A stretch of 64,000 nucleotides of DNA from RYN-230 sp963829725. Its GTDB lineage: Bacteria > Actinomycetota > Actinomycetes > Streptosporangiales > Streptosporangiaceae. The translations under genes were made by a program, and so were the position numbers. Location: positions 372,001 to 436,000 of the forward strand of contig CAWHJW010000005.1 in the NCBI GenBank assembly GCA_963829725.1. The letters run 5' to 3'. The notes under the pieces are model-generated. The model was given only the letters and a program-made list of their open reading frames with translations, had not been told where the DNA came from and did not search any database. Shown here piece by piece: positions 27,839 to 38,130 of this stretch. The first letter of the stretch is position 1, and every line of letters begins with the position of its first letter.

Positions 27839-28276
27839 GGTGAGCACCTCCGTGGTCCTGCCGCCCGCCGCGCGGCCCGCGGCCGGGCGGCTGCCACACT
27901 ACCGGGTGACTTTGCGCCGGCCGCGAGGCGGTTAATATCCCTGTGAAATGGGCTCAGCCGCGCATAATCCCATGTCCCGCATTCGAGTTGACCACCGCAA
28001 CTGAATCTGAATAAGGTCACCTGCGTTCGCGGCGGCACCCGCACGGGCGGCCTACGCTGCCTGGGCAGGGCGCGCCTGCGTTCCCCAGCGGAGAGATGCC
28101 GGGTACGGTCCGCGCAGGTGAGAACGGGTGGCATACTCCCAGCGACGGGAGTGGCACCCGCTCGCGACAGGCACGGCCGACAGGCAAAGGCAGCGAAATC
28201 GCATCACTTCCGGAGAAACAATGGACGTTGCGGGGCGAGCATGGAGTTCCCGTGACCTGGACAGAGACAATGGCTG
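27839..28276. other. Divergent intergenic region upstream of the PKS-like gene
   Basis: 438 bases between the divergent DUF302 gene and the PKS-like gene. It contains AT-richer stretches (27930-27975 and 28000-28015) likely to carry promoters, but no unambiguous -35/-10 pair. A 72-codon open frame at 28096-28314 overlaps the PKS start; it has no family features and I do not call it a gene. Confidence 0.35.
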
Positions 28277-31200
28277 GTGGATACGACCGCGGAATCCATT
28301 GCGTTGACGCCTGAGCGTTCCGCGACCGGCGATCGCGCCGCCCCCATCGCCATCGTCGGCCTGGCCTGCCGGTTCCCGGACGCGGACGACCCCCTGGCCC
28401 TGTTCGAGAGCGCACTGGCCGGGCGGCGCGCGTTCCGCCGGATGCCGCCCGGACGGGCCGGCGGCGCGCCCGGCCGCCACCCCGGCTGGAACGGGCAGCA
28501 TGGGCTCGCCGCCGGGCGCCCGCCGCGGGCTGCCCTGCTGGAGGGATGGGACTTCGACCGCGCCGGGTTCGGCATCACCGAGCCCGCCTACCGGGCCGCC
28601 GACCCGGCCCACTGGCTCGCCCTGGAGACGGCCGGCGGCGCGCTGGCCGACGCCGGGTTCCCGGGCGGCCAGGGGCTGGCCGCCGACCGGGCCGGCGTCA
28701 TCGTCGGGAACACCCTCACCGGGGAGATCGCCCGGACGGCGGCGCTGCGCAGCCAGTGGCCGTTCGTCTCCGCCGTGTTGTCCGGGGCGCTCGCCGCCCG
28801 GGACATCCCGGCCGGAGAGCGGGCCGCGGTGCTCGAGCACGCGGCCGCCGCCTTCGCCGCCCCGCTGCCCGGCGCCTCGCCCGCTACCCTGGCTGGCGCC
28901 CAGCCCGGCGCGATCGCGGACCGGATCAGCCGGCATTTCCAGTTCCGCGGCGGCGGCTACGCACTGGATAGCGCGCACGCGTCGTCACTGCTCGCCGTGG
29001 CCACCGCCTGCGCCCTGCTGGCCGCTGGCGAGCTGGATTTCGTGCTCGCCGGGGGCGTGGACATCAGCCTGGACCCGTTCGAGCTGTCCGGCCTGGCCCT
29101 GGCCGGCGTGCTGGCGGCCGGGGCCATGCGGATCTACGACGCCAGCCCGACCGGGTTCCTGCCCGGCGAAGGCTGCGGGATGGTCGCCCTGATGCGGGCG
29201 GACGACGCCATCGCGGCCGACATGCCGCGGTATGCGGACATCGCGGGCTGGGGCATCTCGTCGGCGGGCCGCTCCGGCCCCGTTTCCGCCGACGCGGGCA
29301 CCCAGCTGCTGGCGCTGCAGCGCGCCTACCAGCGGGCCCAGGTCGATCCGGCGGATATCCAGCTCATCGAGGGCGATGGCCGCGGCACCGCCGACGCTGA
29401 CCTGGCCGAGCTGACCGCGCTGAGCGCGATCCGGTCCGGGGCCACGGCCGCGGCGGCGCTGGGCTCCGTCAAGGCCAACATCGGTCATGCCAAGGCGGCC
29501 GCGGGGGCGGCTGGGCTGATCAAGGCGGCTCTGGCGGTCAACGCCGGCGTAATCCCGCCGACGACCGGGTGCGGTCACCCGCACCCGGTACTGACGGATG
29601 AGGACGCGGTGCTCCGGGTGCCCCGCTCGGCTGAGCCGTGGCCGGCCGGCCATCGCCTCGCGGCGGTGACCGCCACGGATCCGGCCGGCGCCGCGGTGCA
29701 CGTGGTGCTGCGCCGGGAGCGGAATCAGGGCAGCGGCCCAGGCGCCGGGCTGTCGCTGCAGCGCCCGTCGCCGCTCGCCACCTGGTCGGTTCCGCGGGTG
29801 CCCCGGGCCGAGGTTTTCGCGTTCAGCGGTCCGGACCGGGAGGCGGTGGCCGCCGCGCTGCGCACGGTGGCCGGGGTGGCGCCGGGCCTGTCGGACAGCG
29901 AGCTGAGCGATCTCGCCTGCCAGCTCGGCCGCACGCCGGAGCCCGGGGCGGCCCGGGTGGCGCTGGTGGCCGCCACCCAGGAAGAACTGGCCCGGCTGTG
30001 CGCGGAAGCGGCGGCGCTGCTGCCCGGCCTGGAGCCGGGCCGGCTGGCCGCCCGCCCCGGGCTGTTCGCCGCCGACCGGGCGGCCGGCCGGGTGGTGCTG
30101 CTGTTCCCGGGAGAAGCGGTGGTCACCGCGGGGGGCCACGACTCGCCGGGGCGCGTGTCGCCACCCGCGCTGGTGCAGGCGTCGCTGGCCGCCCTGCGCT
30201 GGCTGGGCACGCTCGGCCTGCGCGCAGCGGCGGGGGTGGGCGTGGGCGTGGGCGAGATCACCGCGCTCACCTGGTCCGGCAGCCTGGCTGAAGCCGATGC
30301 GGCCACCCTGATCGCGGAGCGGGCGGCGGTGCTGAGCGCGGCGGCCGACCTGCGCACGGCGCTGATCTGCGTGACCGCGGACGAGGAGGCCGTGCGCGCG
30401 CTACCCGCCGCGGCCGGCCTGGCCATTGCCGGGCATTATGGGCCACGCTGCCACATCCTGGGCGGGGCCGAGGAGGCCGTCGCCAGCCTTGCCCGGCAGG
30501 CGGCGCAGGCCGGGATCCAGGCCCGCCTGCTGGACCTGCCTTACGCGCTGCACTCCCCCGCGATGACCGACCTGGCCGCACCGCTGCGGGCCGCGGCGGC
30601 CCGAGCCCGGTTCGCTGCCCCGGCCCGGCGGGTGATCTCCACGGTGACCGCCAGTGAGGTCACCTCCGGCACCGACCTGCCCGCGCTGCTGGCCAGCCAG
30701 CTCACCTCGCCGGTGCGGCTGGCCGCGGCGCTCAGCGTGGCGGCGGCCGGCGCCGACCTGCTGCTCGACACCGGCCCGGGCCAGGCGCTGGCCACCCTGG
30801 CCGCGGGCTGCTGTGCGGTGCCGGCGGTCAGTCTCGGCGGCGGCCCGGACAGCGCCGCGGCGCCGGGCGCCACGGCGGCGCTGTTCGCGGCCGGCGCGAT
30901 CGGGACCCTGGCCCCGCTGCTGGCCGGGCGCCCGTCGCGCCCCTTCGACATCGCCCGCACGCCGCGCTTCCTGACCAACCCGTGCGCCGTGGTGACGGCG
31001 GAGCCGGCCACCACCGGCCACCGGCCAGCGGGCCGGGCCACGGCGGACGCGCCTCCGGACGGCGCGCCGGGATCGTGGCTGCCGGACCCCGGCCCGGCGG
31101 CACCGCGGCGGCGGACCGGGTCCCGGGTGCGGCCGGGCGCCGCCGGCCTGGCTGCGGCAGGGCCTGATGGGGCGGCCGGTGCCGGGACCGGCGGCCCCGG

Positions 31201-33911
31201 CACCGCCGCCACCGGCGAGCAGGTCCCGGGCGTCGCACCCTGGGTCCGGTGCTTCGCCGAGGAACTCCGACCGCTGCCGCTGCCCCCCGCCCCCGCCGAC
31301 GAGGAACCGTGGCGGTTGCATGCCACCACGCGCCAGCCGTTCGGTCGGATGGCAGCGGAGGTGTTCGAGGACGATCCGGCCGCCGATAGCGTGCTCGCGG
31401 TGATCGGCGACCTGGCCGATCCGGACGGGACCGGGACGCTGCTGGCGGCCGCGCGGGAAGCGGCCGGGGCCGGCAGTTTCGTGGTGATCACCCCGGCGGC
31501 CGGCCTGGAGGGCTTCTGCGCCGGGCTGCATGCGGAGCATCCGTCGCTCGGCCTGACCCTGATCCGCACCGCGGACAGCATGAGCGGGCTGATCGCCGCG
31601 CAGCGTTTCGCCGCGACCGAGCCCGGCCAGTTCCGGCAGGTGGTGCTGGATGCCAGCGGCGGGCCGCAGCGGCCCGTCATGGGGGTGGCCGGCCTCCCCG
31701 CCGCGCCCGCGCCGGACGGCTTGCCCGGCCCAGCCCCCGGCCGCGCCGACGTGGTGCTGATCACCGGCGGGCAGCCTGGGAACCTGCTGGCGGCTGCGGG
31801 CGTGCTGGCCGGGTCCGGAGCCCGGCTCGCCCTGATCGGGCCGCCCGACCCGGATGAGCCCGCGGCCATGGACCTGGCGCTGGCCGGCCTCCGGGACGGC
31901 GGCGCCGAGGTCAGCTACCTGCAGGCCGACCTCACCGACCCCGACGAAGCCGACGCGGCCGTGGCCAGCGTGGAGCAGCGGGTCGGCCCGGTGACCGTGG
32001 TCTGCTACGCGGCAGGCACCGGGCCGGCCAGCGCATGTTCCGGCCTGTCCGCCCCGGACCTGCGGGCCCGGATGTCGCGCCAGGCCGACGGGCTGCGCAG
32101 TGTGCTGGGCAGCGTGAACGCGGCCCGGCTGCGGCTGCTGCTGACCGCGGGCAGCGCGGCCGCGCGCTACGGCACCGCGGGCCAGTGCGGGCCTGCGCTG
32201 CTCGCGGGGGCACTGGCCGAGCAGGCCCGGCGGCTCGAGCCCAGCCTGCCCGGCTGCCGGATCCTGCACGCCGACTGGGACCCGGACCTGGCCGCACCGG
32301 ATGAGGTGGGCCGGCTGCTGCTGGGCAGCGTGGCCAGCCAGCAGGCACCGGCCCGGGTGGCCATCCACGGGCGGCTGGGCCCGGGCGTGGCCGGCACCCC
32401 GGGTCCCGGGACCGGGCTGGTGGGCGGGGGGCGCTTCCTGGAGCACGCCCGAGTGCACTACCCGGGCGTGGAACTGGTGGCCAGAGGCCGGCCTCTCGCT
32501 GGGCTCGGATCCCTACCTGGCCGACTACCTGCTCGACGGCCTCGCGGCCCTGCCCCCGGCGATTGGACTGGAGGCGATGGCACAGGCGGCCTCCGCCCTC
32601 GCGGGGCGGCCGCTCCGGCGGCTGGCCGGGGCGATCATGGAGGTGCCGGTCCTGCTCCCGCCCGGCGGGACGGACACCACGTTGCGGGTGTGCGCCCTGC
32701 GGGCCGGCGGCACGGTGGAGACCGTGCTGCGGTACTCCGGCAGCGGCTTCCATCTCGATCACTTCCGCGCCGTGTTCCCGCTGGAGGACGCGCCCGGGCC
32801 AGCCAGCCCCGGTCTGCGGGGTGAGCCGACCGCCCGGACGGGCCTGACCGTGACCGCCCCGGGCGGCGTCGTGGACGGCACCGACCTGTACGGGCGGATC
32901 TGCTTCCAGGCTGGCTCGTTCCGCCGGGTGGCGTTCCTGCCCGAGGTCACCGCCCGTTCCTGCCGCGCCCTGGTGCGCGGGGCTGACGACCGGCCCTGGT
33001 TCAGCGGGCCGGCCACCGTCCGTGGCCCGCTCATCCTGGGCAGCCCCGGCCTGAACGACGCCCTCATGCACGTGCTGCAAGCCTGCGTCCCGCACCGCCG
33101 GGTCCTCCCAGCCGGCTTTGAGTCGCTCACAGCCGCCGGCGAGGAGGTGCGCGGCGCGGTGAGCGTCGAGGCCGGACAGCGGGCCGACGGCGGGTGGGAC
33201 GTGATTGCGCTGGACGCGACCGGGCACCCGGTGCTGGCCGTGACCCGGCTGCGGCTGCGGGACATGGGACCGCTCGAGCAGCACGCCCCCTGGCACCCGA
33301 CCCTGCTGGCCGCGGCCCTGGAGGCGCACGGCACCGAACTCGGGCTCCACCCGTCGCTCCGGGCCACGGTGCGCTGCGGCCAGCCGCCGGCCACCGGGAG
33401 CCACCTGGCCGCCCCGGACCCGGCGGCCGCCGCCGACGGCCTGCCGTGGCTGGATCAGGCCGTGGGCACCGGGGCGCTCGCCGGTTACGAGCTGACGGTA
33501 CGGGCCGGCCAGCCGATCGCCTGTTACTGGGAGGCGACTGGCAACGGCACGGCCACACTCACCAGCCCCGGGAATCTGGCCAGCCCAGAGACACTGGCGA
33601 GCCCCGAGGATCTGGCCAGGCAGTTGCGTGACCGGGGCAGCGGCGACCCGGCGGCCGTGAGCACCCGGGTGCGCGCCATCACCGCGTGCCTGACCGCCGC
33701 GGGCTGGTCCGGCCGGACCCCGCTGCAGCTGGACGACGCGCACGACGGCGAATGGATCCGGGTGCGGGCCGGGAGCATCACCGTGGCCGCGGTGGCCGCG
33801 CGGATCGACGGGGTATCCCAGCCAGTCGTGATCGCCCTGGCCACCTGGCCGGGAACGGCGCACGACCCGGCTGACCCGGGGATGCTGGCGCAGGGCGCGC
33901 CGGGACGCTAG
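28277..33911 (+). CDS. Enediyne-PKS-like megaprotein lacking catalytic residues and ACP, one frameshift
   Basis: About 1,877 codons from GTG 28277. The order follows enediyne-type iterative PKS: KS (residues ~20-480), AT (~600-880), linker, KR-like (~1155-1370), DH (from 32484) and a PPTase-like tail. Key residues are replaced. KS: DSAHASSL at 231 (Cys to His), EGDGRGT at 365 (His to Asp), NIGH kept. AT: GVGVGE at 655 instead of GHSxGE, while HSPAM is kept. KR: GGQPGN for the Rossmann glycines, and Pro where the Tyr is expected. DH: YLADY for YLADH. Tail: IACYWE where CDxE is expected, and RVRAITACLTAA where a WxxxExxxK motif is expected. The region between AT and KR is Pro/Ala-rich with no ACP DSL motif. 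One extra A at 32483 shifts the frame exactly between GVELVA and EAGLSLGSDPYLADY. No other enediyne genes are near. It may be a non-catalytic paralogue; a decaying pseudogene is the alternative. Confidence 0.85.
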
Positions 33912-33945
33912 CGCCGGGGGGGCAACGCCGTCCCGGCGCGGTGAA

Positions 33946-34170
33946 TCACAGCTTGGTCAGCTTGGTGTACGGAGCAGCGATCCGCTCCTGCTGGGTACCG
34001 AAGTCAACCAGCACACCAGTCTCGTCGGCACTGATGACCCGGCCGAGGCCGTAACGGTCATGGGTTACCTGGTCCTGCACGGCGAACTGCTTCACCGGGC
34101 GGATCATGGGGGGCTTGTTGAACGGGCTTCCGGGCAGGGGGCGCCGGGTCGCGGCATGATCGATTCTCAC
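33946..34170 (-). CDS. Small CarD-like/SH3-type conserved protein
   Basis: 74 aa from GTG 34170 (MRIDHAATRRPLPGSPFNKP), ending ERIAAPYTKLTKL. The core VQDQVTHDRYGLGRVISADE resembles the RNA polymerase-interacting barrel of CarD/TRCF, but the DNA-binding helical part is absent. It is a conserved actinobacterial small protein without known function. A -10-like CATACT ends 6 nt before the GTG, so the mRNA may be leaderless. Extension to 34257 has no support. Confidence 0.75.
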   Translation of the reverse strand: MRIDHAATRRPLPGSPFNKPPMIRPVKQFAVQDQVTHDRYGLGRVISADETGVLVDFGTQQERIAAPYTKLTKL

Positions 34171-34270
34171 CCTCTCAGTATGCGCCAGGCCGCCCGGGCC
34201 CCGCGGCCACACGCGGCAGACGGCCGTAACGAAACGGACGCACTCCAGGCAAACCACGCCAGCTCAGGGG

Positions 34271-35752
34271 TCAGGCGGGCAGCCGTTCCGGGCCCGCCTG
34301 GGGTCCGGCCCGGCTGGCTCGCCAGGCCGCCTCCGCCTCGCCCATCGGGGTAGCCGGCGGACCCTGCATGAACGGCCAGATCTCCTCGGCGATGCCACGC
34401 CAGTCCGCGGTCGCGGCCAGTTCGCCCAGGATCGCGAACAGGCCCAGGTTGATCCGCTGCAGGATGACGTAGGACCGGGGCACGCTCACGTACGCCGCCA
34501 GCGGGCTGCGCAGGTCGAAGAACCGCCGTACCACCGCCGAGGCGTAGTCCCCGGTCATGGTCACCGGGCCCGGCCGGCGGACCGTGTCGTAGAACACGGC
34601 CATGTGCTCAACGACGGTCTCGGTGCTCAGCGGCGTGTCAGGGCGCAGGAACCCGGCCTGGATCATGCTGGACCGGAACGCCTCCGGGTCATCCTCCACG
34701 CACAGGTAGCGCACCATGTCCATCAGCGGCTGCAGCTCGCCGGGGCTGAAGTGCTTGACCAGCCCGAAGTCGAGGAACGTCACCCGGCCGCCCCCATGGA
34801 ACAGGTAGTTGCCGGGGTGCGGGTCACCGTTGAACGCCTGCGCCTCATACAGGCTCCGGAAGGTGAACCGGTAGATGGTCTCCGCGGCCAGGTCCCGCTC
34901 GTGCTGGGACCAGCTGGCCAGCTCAGCGAACCGGGCGCCGTCGGCCAGGTCGGTGGTCACCACCCGCCGGGTGCACAGCTCGCCGACGATGTCCGGGATG
35001 TGCACGGTCGGGTGGCCCCGGTAATGGTCGGCGAACAGCTGCTGGTTGCGGGCTTCCCGGCGGTAGTCCAGTTCTTCCAGCACGCGCTCCCGCAGCTCGC
35101 CGAGCAGCTCGTCCACGTCCTGGCTGGGCGCGGTGATCCGCAGCATGCGCCGCAGCAGGGCGACGTTCTGCAGGTCCGCGGCAATGGTCTCGGCGATGCC
35201 GGGGTACTGGACCTTGACGGCGACGGCCCGGCCGTCCCGGGTGATCGCCCGGTGCACCTGCCCGATCGAGGCGGCCGCGATGGGCTCCCCGTCCCACCGC
35301 GCGAACACCTCCTCGGGCGGGCGGCCGAACTCCTCGGTGATGACGCCCGCGGCCAGCTCGGCGGTCATCGGCGGCACGCTGTCCTGCAGCCGGCTCAGCG
35401 TCCGGCGGACCGCCGGGGACAGGCCGTCGTCCACGTAACTGGCCATCTGGCCGATCTTCATCAAGACGCCCTTCATGGCGCCCAGGGTGGTGGCGACGTC
35501 CTCGGCGGTCTGCAGCGCGAGGTCGTTGCGCAGCTGCTGGCGGTGCTCGCCGGCCAGGATGAACAGCCGCGGCGCGTTGCCCGCGTAGCGGACCCCGCCG
35601 CGCACCGCGAGCCGCACCGCGGCGCCGCCCCGGGACATCCGGAGCCGCAGCGGGCGGCCGTGGCCCGGCACCCGCCAGCCCAGCCGCCGGCCGAGCAGGA
35701 CGAGGCCGGCCAGCGAGGCCCCGATGGTGAACCCGGTGACCAGCTTTCTCAC
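34271..35752 (-). CDS. AarF/ABC1/UbiB family atypical kinase
   Basis: 493 aa. N-terminal hydrophobic stretch (LVTGFTIGASLAGLVLLGRR) may anchor it to the membrane. Family motifs in order: KxGQ as MKIGQMASY, Ala-rich loop PIAAASIGQVHRA, VAVKVQYPG with the ATP-binding Lys, EELDYRREARNQQLF, FNGDPHPGNYLFH catalytic loop and VTFLDFGLVKH metal-binding DFG. UbiB/ABC1 proteins bind or hydrolyse ATP to support quinone and lipid metabolism. It overlaps the upstream DUF2236 gene by 4 bp (ATGA), so the two are co-translated. Confidence 0.93.
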   Translation of the reverse strand: MRKLVTGFTIGASLAGLVLLGRRLGWRVPGHGRPLRLRMSRGGAAVRLAVRGGVRYAGNAPRLFILAGEHRQQLRNDLALQTAEDVATTLGAMKGVLMKIGQMASYVDDGLSPAVRRTLSRLQDSVPPMTAELAAGVITEEFGRPPEEVFARWDGEPIAAASIGQVHRAITRDGRAVAVKVQYPGIAETIAADLQNVALLRRMLRITAPSQDVDELLGELRERVLEELDYRREARNQQLFADHYRGHPTVHIPDIVGELCTRRVVTTDLADGARFAELASWSQHERDLAAETIYRFTFRSLYEAQAFNGDPHPGNYLFHGGGRVTFLDFGLVKHFSPGELQPLMDMVRYLCVEDDPEAFRSSMIQAGFLRPDTPLSTETVVEHMAVFYDTVRRPGPVTMTGDYASAVVRRFFDLRSPLAAYVSVPRSYVILQRINLGLFAILGELAATADWRGIAEEIWPFMQGPPATPMGEAEAAWRASRAGPQAGPERLPA

Positions 35753-36759
35753 GGGCGCCGCGCCGCGCGCGCCCGCAAGGCGATCCGCTGCCGGGCTTCC
35801 AGCACGCCCGGCTCGCCCATGAACACGGTGTCCAGCACGCCGAGCGCCTGGCGGATCTCGGCCCGCCGGGCGTCGGTCAGCGGCGGCACCTCGTACCCGT
35901 ACATCTCGCGGGCCCAGTCAGGCAGCGTGCCGAGCGCGGCGTGCCGCACGTCCTGCCAGATCTCGGCGATGTCGGCCTCCAGGCCGGGCGGGTCGAGCAG
36001 GTAGTCCATGGATTCCCGGGCCGCCGGGGTGCAGCGCAACTCGGGCCTTACCGCGCGCAGGTAGGCATCGAGGGCCGGAACGCTGTCCGGGACGCGGTCG
36101 CGGGGCACCCCGACGAGTTCCGCCGCAGTCACTTGTTCCGCGACAAATTGCCCGCTCTCCTCAGCTGACAATGCCGTCCCGAACTGTGCGGCGGCGGCGA
36201 GGCCAGAATCGATGAAGGTGGCGTGCACGTAGAGCAGCAGGGCCGGGTCGCTGGCCGCGTACGGCTGGCCGGTCACCGTGTCCACCCCGGTGACATGGTC
36301 GTGGATGCGCCGCACCCGGCCCGCGGCCCGCTCGGCGGCGGCCCGCTCGGCGAAGCTGACCGTGGCCAGGTAGGCGGAGGTGGCGGCCAGGCGGCCGACG
36401 GGATCCCGGCGCCAGTTGCTGTGCTGGTCCACCCCGGCCATGGCTAGCGGGTGCAGCGCCTGCAGCAGCAGCGCGCGCAGGCCGGCCACCGGCGAGGACA
36501 GGTCCGTGCTCACCCGCCAGGTGACGCTGCCGGGGCCGAAAAAACCCTCGTCCGCCGGGGCGTCCGGGATGCTGGCCGCATAGGCGGCGGCCGACCGGGC
36601 GACCAGGTCGGCCGCGGCCGCGTACGGGTCCGCGGTCACCGGGCTGGCCTGGTCATCGTGGCATGCAGGGTCATCGTGGCATGCAGATGCGGGGTCCTCA
36701 TACCAGCCAAAATACCCAGCCACGGCGGGACCAAGGCCGGCCCGGACCTGGTACCGCAC
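35749..36759 (-). CDS. DUF2236 (MpaB/rubber oxygenase-like) protein
   Basis: 336 aa from GTG 36759. Matches the DUF2236 family: FFGPGSVTWRVSTDLSSPVA, GLRALLLQALHPLAMAGVDQ, RRIHDHVTGVDTVTGQPYAA, DPALLLYVHATFIDSGLAAA, GVPRDRVPDSVPALDAYL. The His residues in LHPLAMAGVDQHS, RRIHDH and YVHATF are those that bind haem in latex-clearing protein relatives, so a haem-dependent oxygenase is plausible. Near the N-terminus a short direct repeat encodes CHDDPACHDDQA. Coupled to the AarF-like kinase gene downstream. Confidence 0.85.
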   Translation of the reverse strand: MRYQVRAGLGPAVAGYFGWYEDPASACHDDPACHDDQASPVTADPYAAAADLVARSAAAYAASIPDAPADEGFFGPGSVTWRVSTDLSSPVAGLRALLLQALHPLAMAGVDQHSNWRRDPVGRLAATSAYLATVSFAERAAAERAAGRVRRIHDHVTGVDTVTGQPYAASDPALLLYVHATFIDSGLAAAAQFGTALSAEESGQFVAEQVTAAELVGVPRDRVPDSVPALDAYLRAVRPELRCTPAARESMDYLLDPPGLEADIAEIWQDVRHAALGTLPDWAREMYGYEVPPLTDARRAEIRQALGVLDTVFMGEPGVLEARQRIALRARAARRP

Positions 36760-36868
36760 CGTGCTGGCTCAAACTGAGAACCGCCCGGCTGGTGAGCAGG
36801 GGTACGGATGATGCAACGGCCTGCACCACGTGCCGCACTGGTGCCACCGTCCTGCGAAGGAGCAGCCG

Positions 36869-37522
36869 ATGACAACGCTCAACGCCTCCGATGAGACCGG
36901 CCACCTAGCGAACCCGCCCGCTCCCGCCCCGGCGCCGTCCCCGTCACTAGGCGGTGACCCGACCATGCTGGGGCTGCCCACGTTCATCGTCGGGTCCGTC
37001 GCCCTCGGGCTGGTCCTGGTGGGGATGGTGCCGGCCACTGCGGTCGGTGCCTCGCTGCCGATCATCCTGGCGGCCACCGCGGCCGGCCTGTTCCTGTCCA
37101 CGATCTGGGCCGCAGCGCTCGGGCAGAGCGCCGTGGCGTGCATCTTCGGCGTGTTCGCCGGCTTCTGGCTGAGCTACGCGGTGCTGGTGCTTGGCCTCAC
37201 GCACAACTGGTTCGGCGTCACCCTGCTCGCGGTGAAATCCACCCAGGAGCTGTTCCTGACCTCCTGGCTCGTCATCATCGTGGTCCTCACCCTGTTCACG
37301 CTGCGCCTGCCGCTCGCCTTCACGGTGATCCTGGGGCTGGTCGACGTGGCCCTGCTGCTGGTCCTGCTGGGTACCGCCAACGGGTCTACCGGCCTGCTGA
37401 AGACCGGCGGCTACGTGGTCCTGCTGTTCGCCGCCGTGGGCGTGTACGTCTTCTACGGTTCGGCCGCGCAGGCCACCGGCGGTAAGGCGATCCCGCTGGG
37501 CAAGCCACTGCTGGGCGGCTGA
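36869..37522 (+). CDS. AceTr/GPR1-FUN34-YaaH family transporter (SatP-like)
   Basis: 217 aa from ATG 36869 (GAAGGAG upstream). The family signature DPTMLGLPTFIVGSVALGL opens six membrane helices (FIVGSVALGLVLVGMVPAT, IILAATAAGLFLSTIWAAAL, VACIFGVFAGFWLSYAVLVL, FLTSWLVIIVVLTLFTLRLP, VILGLVDVALLLVLLG, GGYVVLLFAAVGVYVFYG) and the protein ends IPLGKPLLGG, as in SatP. Family members move acetate or succinate with protons or act as channels. It is monocistronic and followed by two strong hairpins. Confidence 0.9.
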   Translation: MTTLNASDETGHLANPPAPAPAPSPSLGGDPTMLGLPTFIVGSVALGLVLVGMVPATAVGASLPIILAATAAGLFLSTIWAAALGQSAVACIFGVFAGFWLSYAVLVLGLTHNWFGVTLLAVKSTQELFLTSWLVIIVVLTLFTLRLPLAFTVILGLVDVALLLVLLGTANGSTGLLKTGGYVVLLFAAVGVYVFYGSAAQATGGKAIPLGKPLLGG

Positions 37523-37555
37523 GCCTTACCGTCATACCGGCCGACGGCCGAGGAG

Positions 37556-37630
37556 GGGCCCGGGCCCGCGCAGAGGCCCGGGCCCGCCGTGCGGCTCTGC
37601 TTCCCGCCGCCGAGGCGGGAAGCAGAGCCG
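37556..37630. terminator. Double hairpin terminator
   Basis: Stem 1: GGGCCCGGGCC (37556-37566) with GGCCCGGGCCC (37575-37585). Stem 2: 17-bp perfect arms CGGCTCTGCTTCCCGCC (37592-37608) and its complement (37614-37630) with a 5-nt loop. Located 30-110 bp after the transporter gene. Confidence 0.75.
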
Positions 37631-38130
37631 GGCGGGCGCGAAATCTGCCGGGCTGCACGGTGGCTCAGCGGAGCGCTTCCTGCAACTCGGCAAAATCGTG
37701 GGTGACGATGATGTAAGGCTGCGCGAATGTCCCGGGCGGCTAGCTCATCGCTGGGCTTGAGCCGGGCGGAGGTCGGTGCTAAGGACCGCTCTGACCAGCG
37801 CTCCACCCACCGGGAAAGGGTCGCCGTCTGGGGTCAGCATTGCGTTCATCCCATCGCCTTTGGTGCGCTTCCGGACGAGGACTGCTCAACTTCTTTTGGC
37901 GCGGAACTGCGGCTTTGGCGCGGAACTGCGGCGCTGGCGTACCGCGGCGGCGTTCAGCTGGGCCAGCGCCTCGGCCTATGCTCGCGCATTCAGCCCGGAC
38001 CATTGGGCGGACTTCACGGCCGGGATCAAGGCAGCGGACTACGGCCTGCGCTGACTTCCCACGTACGCAGCAGAGAGCTCCGGTCCCACCCGTGGCCGGG
38101 GCAGTTGCCCGGGTCAGGCAGCATGGAGAG
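37631..38130. pseudogene. Degenerate stretch with gene fragments
   Basis: 500 bases without an intact gene. On the minus strand a fragment reads QPYIIVTHDFAELQEALR and stops at 37665; upstream a 34-codon piece starts MNAMLTPDGDPFPVG. On the plus strand a frame ending at 38054 finishes FSPDHWADFTAGIKAADYG, which resembles the end of DUF397 proteins. A 19-bp tandem duplication disrupts the frames. I read it as the remains of one or two small genes; identity is uncertain. Confidence 0.4.
37895..37932. repeat. 19-bp tandem duplication
   Basis: TTTGGCGCGGAACTGCGGC is present twice in direct contact (37895-37913, 37914-37932). The length is not a multiple of three, so it would shift any reading frame crossing it. 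Confidence 0.95.

Noticed and set aside
28096..28314. 72-aa gene before the PKS-like gene
   Set aside because: No family features or ribosome-binding site, and it overlaps the PKS start in another frame.
28277..33911. A functional enediyne biosynthetic gene cluster
   Set aside because: No ACP, no intact catalytic residues and none of the enediyne accessory genes or thioesterase are nearby.
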